19,691 nt of DNA from contig MU069587.1 of NCBI GenBank assembly GCA_002284615.2, positions 207,025 to 226,715 on the forward strand, in the 5' to 3' direction. How positions within the stretch are numbered: the stretch's first letter is position 1; the number at the start of each line of letters is the position of its first letter. Source of the DNA: Dunaliella salina. Lineage: Eukaryota; Chlorophyta; Chlorophyceae; Chlamydomonadales; Dunaliellaceae. Of this stretch, positions 12,057-19,691 are shown in pieces. The notes below the pieces were generated by a model that made no database searches, was not told the DNA's origin, and worked only from the letters and a program-made list of their open reading frames with translations. The position numbers and the translations under genes were made by a program.

Positions 12057-12568
12057 ATCTTCATGATTTGACTTTCAAAGGTGTATTCTTTGCTTAATGG
12101 GCTCCAGCAGAGCTGGCAACAAGGGTCTGCTTTAGTTCTTCTTGGTACATGCTTTGAAGAGGCCACTTTCAGCCCATTATTTTGGAAAATGGGCAAGGCC
12201 CATTTTTCAATGGTGACAGGGTACCATTGTACTTTGTATTGTGTTTGCTCCTTCTCTTGAGGAGATCTCTTACATTTCCGGAGGTGTTGCCAGCCCAAGA
12301 TATGTAGGATGACATGGTCAAAGCGGAAGATGGTGTTGCTAGCTTCAACTGCGCTTAATGTATCAGCCTTGTTCTGTTTATAGTTCCAGAGCCATTGGGG
12401 GAAATCAGTGCTTGAAGTGTTTGGAGGTGTGGGACAAAGGGTTATAATGGGTTGGGGATCAGGGTCAGAAAGTGTTGCTGGGGCTCGGCTCCCTCTGGAC
12501 CTTCTGCTTCCAATTTGTGGGGTCTGAGAGGGCTCCGGGGGGTGGGATCTGTGTGTGGGGTGTTGCAA
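12005..12568 (-). pseudogene. Element A: chromo-like domain and first half of the PHD finger
   Basis: A 187-codon frame. The N-terminal 60 residues are Pro/Ser-rich linker. Then comes FPQWLWNYKQNKADTL and a chromo-like segment QTQYKVQWYPVTIEKWALPI (residues 108-127), followed by KADPCCQLCWSPLSKEYTF, which supplies the first C-x2-C (C151, C154) of the PHD finger. A frameshift at about 12060-12090 separates it from CDTCHRTYHWDC in the next frame. PHD and chromo modules read histone tails; in a retrotransposon they could bias target choice, which is inference. Confidence 0.65.
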
Positions 12569-13334
12569 AGGGTTGATTGGGTTGTATATTATGTACTTGT
12601 GTTTGCGGCTGCTCCGCGTGGGGATTGTTTCTTTTGCGAGTGCGTCTGCCTTGGTATGAGTGCCCTTCTGCGCATGGTTGACTGTTTGGAAATGGGCTCT
12701 CCTGGCTGCTGGGGGAAGCGTTTTCTACTTCCATATCCTCAGCATCAAAGAGGGGGTTGCTGTGAGCTCTAGGATCAGGGTGTATGTGTGTATTAGGGGC
12801 ACATCTCCCACTGTCTGGGTTGGAATTGGGGGGATCAGGGGGAGCATGGCCTGAGTATAACTTTGACCAGTTCCATCCTGTTGGTGTAAGTTCTGTTTTT
12901 ATCATTTCTGTATATGTTGTATGATTCATGCAGCGTGATTCAGGGGTTTTATTGGGTGAGCTGTCTTGGTTGTGAATGATTGTGCTGATGAGGTCAGGTC
13001 TGTCCTCAGTCAGAGTGTGGATGTTGAGGGTATGAAAGAATTCATTCAGGGCTACAGTGTGTTTGGTCTTTATTTTGTGGCCAAACACAGATGTGAGTTT
13101 GTTCCCGTCAATAATGTGCGTGAGGCTATTATTCATCAAAGCAGAGAGCCTGTTTATGCCTATTTTCATGAGCGTATAAGTGCAGTGACAGGCTAAGGTT
13201 TGAAGGGTGGGTTGCATAGGCATTGAGAGGACTTTTACTATGAGAGTGATGCTGGTGAGAAGGTAAGGTGCTCCTTGATAGGAGACGTCAAGATCGCTGT
13301 TGTTGATGCAGAGGTATTGCCTGACACGGAGCAT
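12465..13334 (-). pseudogene. Element A: C-terminal extension of RT and low-complexity linker
   Basis: A 289-codon frame. It starts with MLRVRQYLCINNSDLDVS, which directly follows HGRVTRSILESQIQKLRHYV (about 13470-13410) and GLGCTSTAVEYNARCATAL (about 13550-13490), read in neighbouring frames, so it continues the RT thumb and connection. Residues after about 120 are rich in Pro, Asn, Ser and His with no recognisable domain (NSNPDSGRCAPNTHIHPDPR). It links RT to the chromo/PHD cassette. It is separated by a frameshift in 12465-12568 from the next piece. Confidence 0.65.
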
Positions 13335-13520
13335 GTAGGGTAACTACTTGGGGATGAATTTGGAGGTTTGGTGGGATGGGTTGATGCTCCTAAGTACATA
13401 GTGTCTCAGTTTCTGGATTTGCGATTCAAGTATTGACCTGGTGACCCGGCCGTGCCTGCTGGTGTTATTGAGACTGCTGGTGATCACTCATGAGGGCCGT
13501 TGCACATCTTGCATTATATT

Positions 13521-14890
13521 CTACTGCAGTGGATGTACAACCAAGACCATAATTAGTTTTGTCTTCCCGTAGGATGTGGCAGTGCTATGCCAGAGCTTGT
13601 ACCTTTCTTTGATAACCTTGAGGATGCATGTGTCCCAGCCCGCAAGGTCCTTCTTGGAGCAAGGTGTCACTGGAAAGGCGTATGCAATGCTGGGGATGAT
13701 GGCTGTGCGAATTATATCCATTGTTTGTTTGGGTGTGGCAAAAGAGCATGTGAGGCTTGCCAGCTGTTTGGCGAGCTTTTCCTCCATTTTGTTAAGCTGG
13801 GGTTTCCAGTCTAATATCATGGTGACTTCAACGCCAAGGTAAGTAAATGGGTCTCTGGGGCAAATGAATGGGGCCGGCTTGCCCTGGACCAGTGTCTTAT
13901 CTTTAAGTTGATGTCGAGCAAGATCAGCAACAGACGTATTGCCCCTTACTTGCATTGTTTGTGGGCTAAGAAGGTTGCAAGTCACCTTTGTTTTTGAACC
14001 AGAGATGACGAGGTGGGCCCAATCAGCATAGAGGCTGAATTTCTTGGCTTGAATACGTAGATTAGAATATGAGCCTGTGAGGCAGATGAGATCATCTGCA
14101 AATGCCCCACTGCTGATTTTGTTCTGGATTTTCTGTTCCAGAGTCTGGGGGGTTTTGTTAATGCATTCATATTCATAGCCTCGCCCGCCAGCATGGAGCC
14201 AGCGCAGCAAGGGTTCCATGTTATGAGGAAGAGGAAGGGGGAGAGGGTGTCTCCTTGGATGGCTCCCCTTTCTATAGGGATGTCTTTGGAATACTGACCA
14301 ATTGCTAGACGGATTCTGGTGTGGGCCCCTTGGTATAAATTATTAACTGTGTCAATGGCATCGGTGGGGCAGCCAAGGTCATACATGATCCAAAGTAGTT
14401 TGTCATGGTCTGTTGTGTTGAACGCAGAAGTAAATTCTACAATTAGAGAATAAGCATCTTATTAAAGAGTTTGGAATCTTTAAGGGTCATGATTAAATTT
14501 TGGAATTGGTGTATGGTATCTGTGTGTTTACGGAAACCCGCTTGCATAGAGCTCAGGAGGGAGTGGCTCTCTGCGCATTCATAGAGGGTGGTTGTTACTA
14601 AGCGTGTCCATAATTTATAGAGGGTATTGGCCAGGCCAATGGGTCGGTAGGACGTGATGTCCGTTTCAGGACCCTTTTCTTTAAAGAAAAGAATGGTATC
14701 ACTCTTTTTCCGAACTTTGGGGGTGATCCCTGTTGCCCACATGATGATAAAGAGTTTGTGGATGGATTCCTTGTATTCATGCGGCAGGTGTTTGAGTAGC
14801 TCATTGGCTATGCCGTCTGGTCCTGGGGTCTTGTTGTTTGTGAGGGATTGGATGCATTTGCGGAAGGAGCAGCTGTCTAGGATGGAGTTG
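13521..14890 (-). pseudogene. Element A reverse transcriptase (fingers, palm, thumb), three frames
   Basis: Non-LTR-type RT that would copy element RNA at a nicked target. It starts at about 14890 with SFRKCIQSLTNNKTPGPDGI, then TSYRPIGLANTLYKLWTRLV and SMQAGFRKHTDTIHQFQN. After a shift near 14450 motif A reads IVEFTSAFNTTDHDKLLWIM, with Glu where the catalytic Asp is expected (codon 14435-14437). Motif B is GAIQGDTLSPFLF (14266-14228). A shift near 14220 leads to PLLRWLHAGGRGYEYE and motif C FADDLICLTGS (FADDL at 14088-14102), then FTYLGVEV and a thumb to 13521. Frameshifts and the motif A change make it inactive. Confidence 0.88.
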
Positions 14891-14899
14891 TGAAGCCAT

Positions 14900-15861
14900 T
14901 TCCTTTTCCTTCAAGTATCGTTCTCAGCCCTAGTGATGGGAGTTTCAAGGAGGAAGTGATCCTCGCACTGTCGGTCCATCCAGGGGTATACAACTACGTA
15001 GTTGCGCCTGGCTTGGGGTTCAGATGGAAGGTAGGCCCCAGTCTTGATGCTGGGGGCAGCCATGCTGTCAGTGTAAAACTTTTCCACAATACCAGCTATT
15101 TTGCATGTGTCTGTTTCTACTTCGCCTGTGTCAGGGTCTGTGACTACTTGGGCTTGGGGAGGAGCAGTGTTTTTGCCATTGAAAATTTCTTTGTTGGCAA
15201 GGGCAGGGTGTTTTGCAATTTTTTTTGTATTGGCGCCTTTGCGCTCTGATGTGGCACTGGGTGCTGTAGTCAGAGTCTATTTTGTTGATTTGCTCCTTGA
15301 GATTTTCATGCCGGGCTTGGAGGACGGTCTCCAGTGGTGGTATACGTAGAGGGGGTAAAGCGTTGTTTGAGTTATGGGCGGAGGATGCTATTTCTGGGTG
15401 GGAGAAGCTTTGGACAAAGAGAATGGCCTTATGGAGGTTGGGGTCACGGCTGTAAAGGGCCAGGAGCTCAGCAAAAGTGAGGGCCAGATGATCTTTGGGC
15501 AATTTGTATTGTACGTGGCGGACAGATTTGAGTTTATTACACAGTGATCTGCGGAGGTTGCTGATCCTCCTGATCCTGAAGTGTTTGGAGGTTGTGGATT
15601 TAAAGAAAAGAAAAAAGAAAAGAAAAGTCTACGCAAGCCAAAGGCCGCGTGCATTAAGGGAAGAACGAATGTGGATTTAATTTCCATGGTGCACACCTGC
15701 AGAGCCACCTCGTGGCACTCTTTGATAAGATTGACAATTTTGTCCGAAATGTCCTCAACGCTTTCTCTGACAGGGAGGCCATTCAGGTGCTTTAAACGAG
15801 CAGGTTTTGTAGCACAAGAGCTCTCTGTAGCAGACATGTGGAAGAGAGCAGCCTCGTGCAT
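14900..15861 (-). pseudogene. Element A linker between APE and RT, interrupted by a 66-bp insertion
   Basis: The coding segment MHEAALFHMSATESSCATKP through EVALQVCTMEIKST stays in the APE frame after an in-frame TAA near 15874. The insertion at 15604-15669 breaks it. On the far side the frame resumes with STTSKHFRIRRISNL, RHVQYKLPKDHLALTFAELL and LQARHENLKEQINKI to about 15140. Further in, SIKTGAYLPSEPQARRNYVV and YPWMDRQCEDHFLLETPITR (about 15055-14920) still read through. Basic, helix-prone composition; no catalytic motif recognised. Confidence 0.6.
15593..15680 (-). mobile_element. 66-bp 5'-truncated retroinsertion of a Dualen-like tail, with 11-bp target-site duplication
   Basis: The inserted 66 bp (15604-15669) are flanked on both sides by TGTGGATTTAA (15593-15603 and 15670-15680). 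On the minus strand the insert reads GTTCTTCCCTTAATGCACGC, a GGC..TTTGGCTTGCGTAGA core, then CTTTT repeats, and matches the 3' end of element A (8685-8749) with two or three substitutions in the middle. Extreme 5' truncation, a simple-repeat 3' tail and a target duplication are the marks of target-primed reverse transcription. It post-dates element A's own insertion because it lies inside A's coding region. Confidence 0.88.
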
Positions 15862-15873
15862 ACTGTTCAGTGT

Positions 15874-16825
15874 TTATAAAATGCTCGCATGGGAGGTGTG
15901 AGGTGTGTAAGAAGGGTCATTGAGGGCACAATGCAGCTTTTCAATGTCTGAGGGTTTTATGGGCCGCACTAGCACGCGCTCGTTTTGATGAGGCAGAGTA
16001 GGCTCTAAATTTTTCTTGATTTTGACCCCTAGGATGTTAGTGGGGACATTGGCAACAAGGGGAATATGATCACTGTGTTTGTAGCCTTGGTCAGCAGGGT
16101 TGCAGCATATTAGTGAATGAAGATTGGAGCTGTTGGCTTTGATGATGCTGGAGGGCAGTAGTCTGTCATCAATGCGGCTGTGTGTGTGGCCCCCTGAGGT
16201 TTGGCAGCGAGGCGCTATTTCTGACCTGAATGTCCAGGGTCTTTGTGTCAAGTGCCAGTCAAGGGGGCAGAGTTGTGTCTCAGAGATGAAGTTGCGGAAA
16301 AGCTTGTCCTGCTCGTAGGATTTTCCCCTGGTTCTATCTTGTGGGAAAAGTGTAGCGTTCATGTCAACCAATAAGATGGGGAGGCAGTGGCAGGAGTTGA
16401 GAAGGCCTTTGAGGGCCTCCTCCATGCGTTTTCTTGTTTCCAGGGCTGCTCGCTCGTCGCCTGAGGGCCAGTAGGTACAGAACAGGAGGATGGGCTTGCT
16501 AGTGGTCTTCAGTTTGGCAGCCACCATCCTTCCCTCAATCTTTTCTTGGAATACAACTCGAGTGGCTTGGGTGGTAATGGCGATACTTTTTTTTGACACA
16601 TAGGATTGTGCCAGAGTGGTGGTGGGAGCTGTGGCACCAGGCATATATGCGCGACTATATAGTTGCGCAAAAGGTGGTCAAGCCATTGTAGTGTTTTGAA
16701 ACCTCCAGTGATTCTAGTTTCTGTAAAAAAATAATGTCCGGTTCATGATGGGTGATAAGGTTATATACATCATCCTTACTTTTATAAAGGCCGCGGCCGT
16801 TCATGGTGATAATTTTGAGGTGGTC
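15874..16825 (-). pseudogene. Element A APE-type endonuclease
   Basis: Exonuclease-endonuclease-phosphatase fold that nicks target DNA for priming. It starts LKIITMNGRGLYKSKDDVYN (about 16819), where the Asn of MNGRG is motif I, then EPDIIFLQKLE. The catalytic Glu usually found in LQET is Lys here (codon 16718-16720). The frame breaks between about 16690 and 16645, then continues AQSYVSKKSIAI, FCTYWPSGDERAALE, LPILLVDMNAT (the DxN motif), HSRIDDRLLPSS and GYKHSDHIPLVANV, with the SDH motif. The order and spacing are those of non-LTR APE domains. It stops in frame near 15874 before the linker. Confidence 0.87.
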
Positions 16826-17290
16826 ATGCCATGTCTGAGTGGGAACTGTGGATATGCTTGCTGGAATGTGAAATTGTGCCATTTGTTGAGGGGTTGTTGC
16901 AGGGCTGTCCTGGTGGTCCCTTGCATGGTGCTGAGGGAGAGGAGCAGCATTAGCCACATGGGTGGTGTTAGCATTTTTGCTTGCAGTGGTCTCAGGTAAG
17001 AAGGGAATGTGTGGATTGGCGAGATGGAGATCAGATGTAGCAGCCAGATGGCTCCAGAAGGAGCCAGACTGAATTGTGAGAATATTTCCGCTAAGCTGAT
17101 GCCAGCTACCTTCTATTGTCAGGTAGATAGTATGGGAGTTTCCAGATTCCAGGAGGCACCAGGTACTCTGGGCTTGAGGAAAGGCATTTCCAACTTTCCT
17201 GAGGGCTTTGGCGTGGAGCTGGCCAGCACAGTTTCTGGAGGTGAGGATGATAGCTGACGCGCAAGCAGAAGTATTTGATAGGGACTCCAC
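16655..17290 (-). pseudogene. Element A: end of second protease-like domain and start of APE
   Basis: Continues the frame of 17315-18286 past a single in-frame TAG at 17315-17317. Residues 46-70 carry LESGNSHTIYLTIEGSWHQL, which mirrors HAFAIKKINSSWYLFDSE of the first protease-like domain and supplies a candidate catalytic His. It is followed by a His/Asn/Pro-rich linker (about residues 88-155) and the first 50 residues of the APE domain. Confidence 0.65.
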
Positions 17291-17314
17291 AAGGTTTTGA
17301 TTGATTTGACCTGG

Positions 17315-18140
17315 CTAGAGGTCTGTGCGGGAGTAGTGGAGGTAAAACTTATAATTTGCATTCCAGGGTAAGTAATGCAGGTAGTGGTTTACAACAGTGA
17401 TATTGAATTTTCCTACGACAGGTGTGTAAAAGTGGTGCAGGGAGATATGTGCCAGATTGCGCTGGGTGAGGGTATGTTCTAGCAGCCCGATGTGGGAAAG
17501 AACAGAGCCGCCAGAGAGAATGTGTGAGCCCATGGCCATGTGAAAAGCATGTAAGAGACAGAATGCTTTGTCTTGAGCTTCCATGTACAGCTGTGGGCAA
17601 GGGTAGCCATTCTGGGACGTTTTGTGCTTAAGGACGAAGGTTTCAAAGGTATGAGCCATGCCCCCCCAATTTTGTGAGTTTTTATCGTCTGTGATGATTC
17701 TAGGAAACATGAGTTCTGAGTCAAACAGATACCAGGAGCTGTTAATTTTTTTGATGGCAAAGGCGTGACTGATGTTTTTGCCGATGAAGGCATTTGTGGA
17801 GTGCCTAGCCAATTCTATGTTTAGGACATGGAGTTTGTCTTCCAGTGTTCCCAGAACATCTCCAATTTTGTGAGGAGTGAGATTTTGAGTTTCTTCCAGC
17901 CACATCTGGATGATGTGGTCCCCAACACCTGACAAAGGGCTTTGTGCGGCCAATTGATCGTATGAAGACCATCTCCAGTGGTCCCGGGTTTCGGGGTCTG
18001 GAGCAGTCGCTATTTTGTGAGCTACAAAGGCTCTCAGTGTTTCTGGGCTAACAAGTCTGAGGCCCATCAAGTTGTTCAAGGCATGTGCCTGATAATTTGA
18101 GCCTGTTTGCCATTCAAAATAAAAATTGGGGGTGCCCACC
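17315..18140 (-). pseudogene. Element A cysteine-protease-like module (Josephin/OTU-like, two domains)
   Basis: The first domain reads TGSNYQAHALNNLMGLRLVS, the shape of the Josephin active-site helix (CxxHxLNNL), but the Cys position is Tyr, codon TAT at 18092-18094. Its partner segment NISHAFAIKKINSSWYLFDS supplies the His and Asp of a papain-like triad. About 180 residues after the Tyr, DKAFCLLHAFHMAMGSHILS repeats the helix with Cys present, and its His segment lies in the next part (near 17134). So two related domains stand in tandem, the first with a lost nucleophile. Dualen elements are described as carrying a cysteine protease; the Josephin/OTU comparison is mine. The reading is open back to 18286 but the first part overlaps element B, so the element-derived portion probably begins near 18205-18140. 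Confidence 0.6.
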
Positions 18141-18204
18141 TTGTGCAAGGCAGGCGACTGGGCTGCAGCAGAAGTGCTGGGACTGTTGTGCCTCCTCAGG
18201 GCTT

Positions 18205-19330
18205 GGCTTGCCAGGGATCTTGGTGTCTGCCACACAGTTCTGGGCTTACTTTGCCTGATGCTTTGCAATGGCATCTGCACATTCATTTCCAGCGATGCCA
18301 GCGTGGGACTTCACCTTGTAAATTCGAATTTTGGTATCATGATGGAAGTCTCTAATGAGCGTTGAAATCATTTTGAGGACGTCTCCTTGGAAATGCCTCA
18401 GATATCTTTCAGGATAGAGAAGCTGTTTACGTATTTGATTGAGAGAGGTGAGGCTGTCTGATACAATATCTGCATATTTGGTGATGATAGCAGCAGCAAT
18501 TGCTGCTAATTCAGCTCTAGTGATGGTTTTAGTAATCCCGGCACCGTTTGGTTCCACAAAGTTCTTGCTGTCAGTGGACGGGCAGTAGACGCCTGCTCCA
18601 ATATCTTGCTTACCGTTATGGACAAGGCAGCTGCCATCTGTGTATGCCCATGTCCTCCAGTCAGTAACTTTGAGAGTTAGGAGAGTACTGGATTGGCTGG
18701 GCACCAAGTCTGTACCTTGGATACTCATGTGTGAATTTCTAGGCTGCTTGGAGACTAGTTGTTTGTCAAATGGGAGGCGTTCCAGTTTATTGAAACCTGG
18801 CATGTGAGCATGCATGGGATTTAGGACAGGGTGGCTGCTGACACTCTTAAGCTTCCACTCTGTGGCTTCTTTCAAATCTCCTTTTAGGCCCTGTTGCCAG
18901 TCTTTGTTAAGGTTGTTAAGATGGATTCGAGCTGCAGTGTTATAAACAGCAAAGATACAAAGGTCCCAGGTATGCTTAGGTAAAGGTACCTCTTGGTTAG
19001 GGCAGGATTGAGGGGCAGGGTGACCGTGTTTTGCGCGAGGTATGATTCCAAGTTCGTAACAGAGATGGGGGTAGGCAGTGACAAGTTTGGAGTAGGGGTT
19101 GGTTATCATGTTCTGATTCCAAGCTGGAAGGAACATGAATGTAGCAGTGGCCTCTGTGTTGAGAATGGCAGAGTAAATGGCATCTTGCAAAGCTTGGGTT
19201 ATGATTCCCTCGTCATAAATGGGATGGCAGACTGAGAAACCTGAGAATTTGGATGAGAAGGCATTATGTATGGCACCAAGAAGAGTGTCTCGGGAGTCCG
19301 CACTCCAATAATTCTAGTATTGTGGGTTGT
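18205..19330 (-). pseudogene. Host element B: methyltransferase-like domain and RNase H, cut off after RNase H
   Basis: The open frame 18246-19190 gives the end of the methyltransferase-like domain (ATATFMFLPAWNQNMITNPY, TWDLCIFAVYNTAARI) and an RNase H with D185 (WAYTDGSC), E227 (TRAELAA), D245 (IVSDSL), H296 (KVKSHAG) and D306 (CADAIAK). Just upstream, in the neighbouring frame, lies SRDTLLGAIHNAFSSKFSGF and SVCHPIYDEG (19209-19226 for HPIYDE), matching element A. After RNase H the frame reads AIAKHQAK-stop, AQNCVADTKIPGK, and then leaves family sequence. The next residues of the family (AGPGGNPF) are found at the start of fragment C, 9.5 kb away. All RNase H catalytic residues are present; the element is not functional. 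Confidence 0.85.
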
Positions 19331-19691
19331 GGTCTTGCGGGGAGGCCTTTTTTGTGTGTGTGTGTGTGTGTTTCCGAAGCCCATTTTTGAAAGGCAGTAG
19401 GAATGTGAGTTGGAAGGGCTCTTGAAAAAGAGTCTTTGATCTCCTTGCTAGAGTACTTTCTTTCAAGCATGGATTTGCGGGAAAGGAATCCTTGCAGCTC
19501 AGTGGCAAAGTTGCCTGGAGCTGGTGTTATTTTCTTGTGCATGCCAGCAAGCTTGGCCCCCAAAAAAGCCCTGTAGAGGATTTGGAAGCGGTTTGGGGAT
19601 ATCATACCAACCACATTAGCAATATCTTTTTCATACCTTGTGGTGGAGGGGGCAACGGCTCTTTTTTGAGCCAATGTGTCTCCTTTTCCTT
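19264..19691 (-). pseudogene. Host element B: conserved region before the methyltransferase-like domain (runs off the window)
   Basis: The frame, open from at least 19674, reads KRAVAPSTTRYEKDIANVVG, RFQILYRAFLGAKLAGMHKK, ELQGFLSRKSMLERK and LPTHIPTAFQKWASE. Element A matches in order: LTTLLEAYKAAKRTGIHATI, SEIMGLLSRQ, PSHIRSALHKW. The role is unknown. A (TG)9 run then gives a THTHTH tract, and the frame is lost before the methyltransferase-like part. The first about 80 bp (19611-19691) also occur inverted at 7442-7521. The beginning lies beyond position 19691. Confidence 0.72.
19353..19371. repeat. (TG)9 microsatellite inside element B coding sequence
   Basis: Encodes a THTHTH run on the minus strand. 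Element A has no equivalent at the homologous place (after ALHKW), so the tract grew in this copy after its insertion. Confidence 0.85.

Larger units (their letters stand above)
8685..18205 (-). mobile_element. Element A: Dualen/RandI-like non-LTR retrotransposon, nearly full domain set, degenerate
   Basis: Domain order along the minus strand: two cysteine-protease-like domains (18140-17100), APE endonuclease (16825-15960), linker (15880-14900), reverse transcriptase (14890-13330), low-complexity linker, chromo-like and PHD and chromo-like domains (12250-11800), a conserved region, a methyltransferase-like domain (11144-10690), RNase H (10490-10080), CCHC finger with restriction-like endonuclease (9625-9190), short 3' UTR and a (CTTTT)n tail. 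Protease, APE, RT, RNase H and restriction-like endonuclease in one element is the published Dualen layout. About ten frameshifts or stops interrupt it. The 5' limit near 18205 is where element B stops, so A may be 5' truncated. It sits inside a related element (B before it, C after it). Confidence 0.82.

Noticed and set aside
15604..15669. The 66-bp insertion as an intron or introner element
   Set aside because: It has a polypyrimidine stretch, but lacks GT...AG ends at the duplication edges, and it matches the 3' tail of element A.
8685..19691. A single giant protein with two RNase H and two methyltransferase-like domains
   Set aside because: The break between B and C falls exactly after RNase H, and A's 3' tail abuts C, so a nested insertion explains the doubling better.

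Overview
The window reads as nuclear DNA of a eukaryote, most likely a green alga. Two things point there. One is an intron-rich gene for plastid-type geranylgeranyl diphosphate synthase (GGPPS). The other is a large non-LTR retrotransposon with the domain order described for the Dualen/RandI family of Chlamydomonas. Long (CA/TG)n tracts in introns and the lack of operon structure fit this. The species cannot be named from the sequence.

Region 1 (1-4116): the 5' part of a minus-strand GGPPS gene. I could build seven exons (4064-4116, 3839-3893, 3691-3739, 2923-3034, 1401-1471, 924-1051, 584-745) with GT-AG junctions. They join into 210 uninterrupted codons: a transit-peptide-like leader, then the conserved core through the first Asp-rich motif. 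The 3' exons lie beyond position 1. The introns hold four long CA/TG tracts, a poly-G run and a decayed tandem copy of part of exon 5.

Region 2 (4117-7371): intergenic sequence with one small, dead Ty3/gypsy chromovirus on the plus strand (4899-6738). It has two ~200-bp LTRs, a broken integrase, a frameshifted chromodomain and a polypurine tract before the 3' LTR. gag, protease, RT and RNase H have been deleted.

Region 3 (7442-19691): a nest of minus-strand Dualen-like elements. Host element B (19691 to ~18200) carries a methyltransferase-like domain and RNase H and stops just after RNase H. Fragment C (8684-7513) carries the rest, a CCHC finger and restriction-like endonuclease, and starts at exactly the next residues. 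Between them lies element A (~18200-8685), inserted in the same direction. In order A encodes two cysteine-protease-like domains, an APE endonuclease, reverse transcriptase, a chromo-like/PHD/chromo-like cassette, a methyltransferase-like domain, RNase H and a restriction-like endonuclease, and ends in a (CTTTT)n tail. A is broken by stops and frameshifts, but its last 698 codons are open. A 66-bp insertion inside A, flanked by an 11-bp target duplication, copies the 3' tail of the same family and so confirms where these elements end. An inverted piece (7442-7521) abuts fragment C at a microhomology junction.

The most novel signals are the PCIF1-like methyltransferase motif between RT and RNase H in both Dualen-like copies, the chromo/PHD/chromo cassette, and the doubled protease module.
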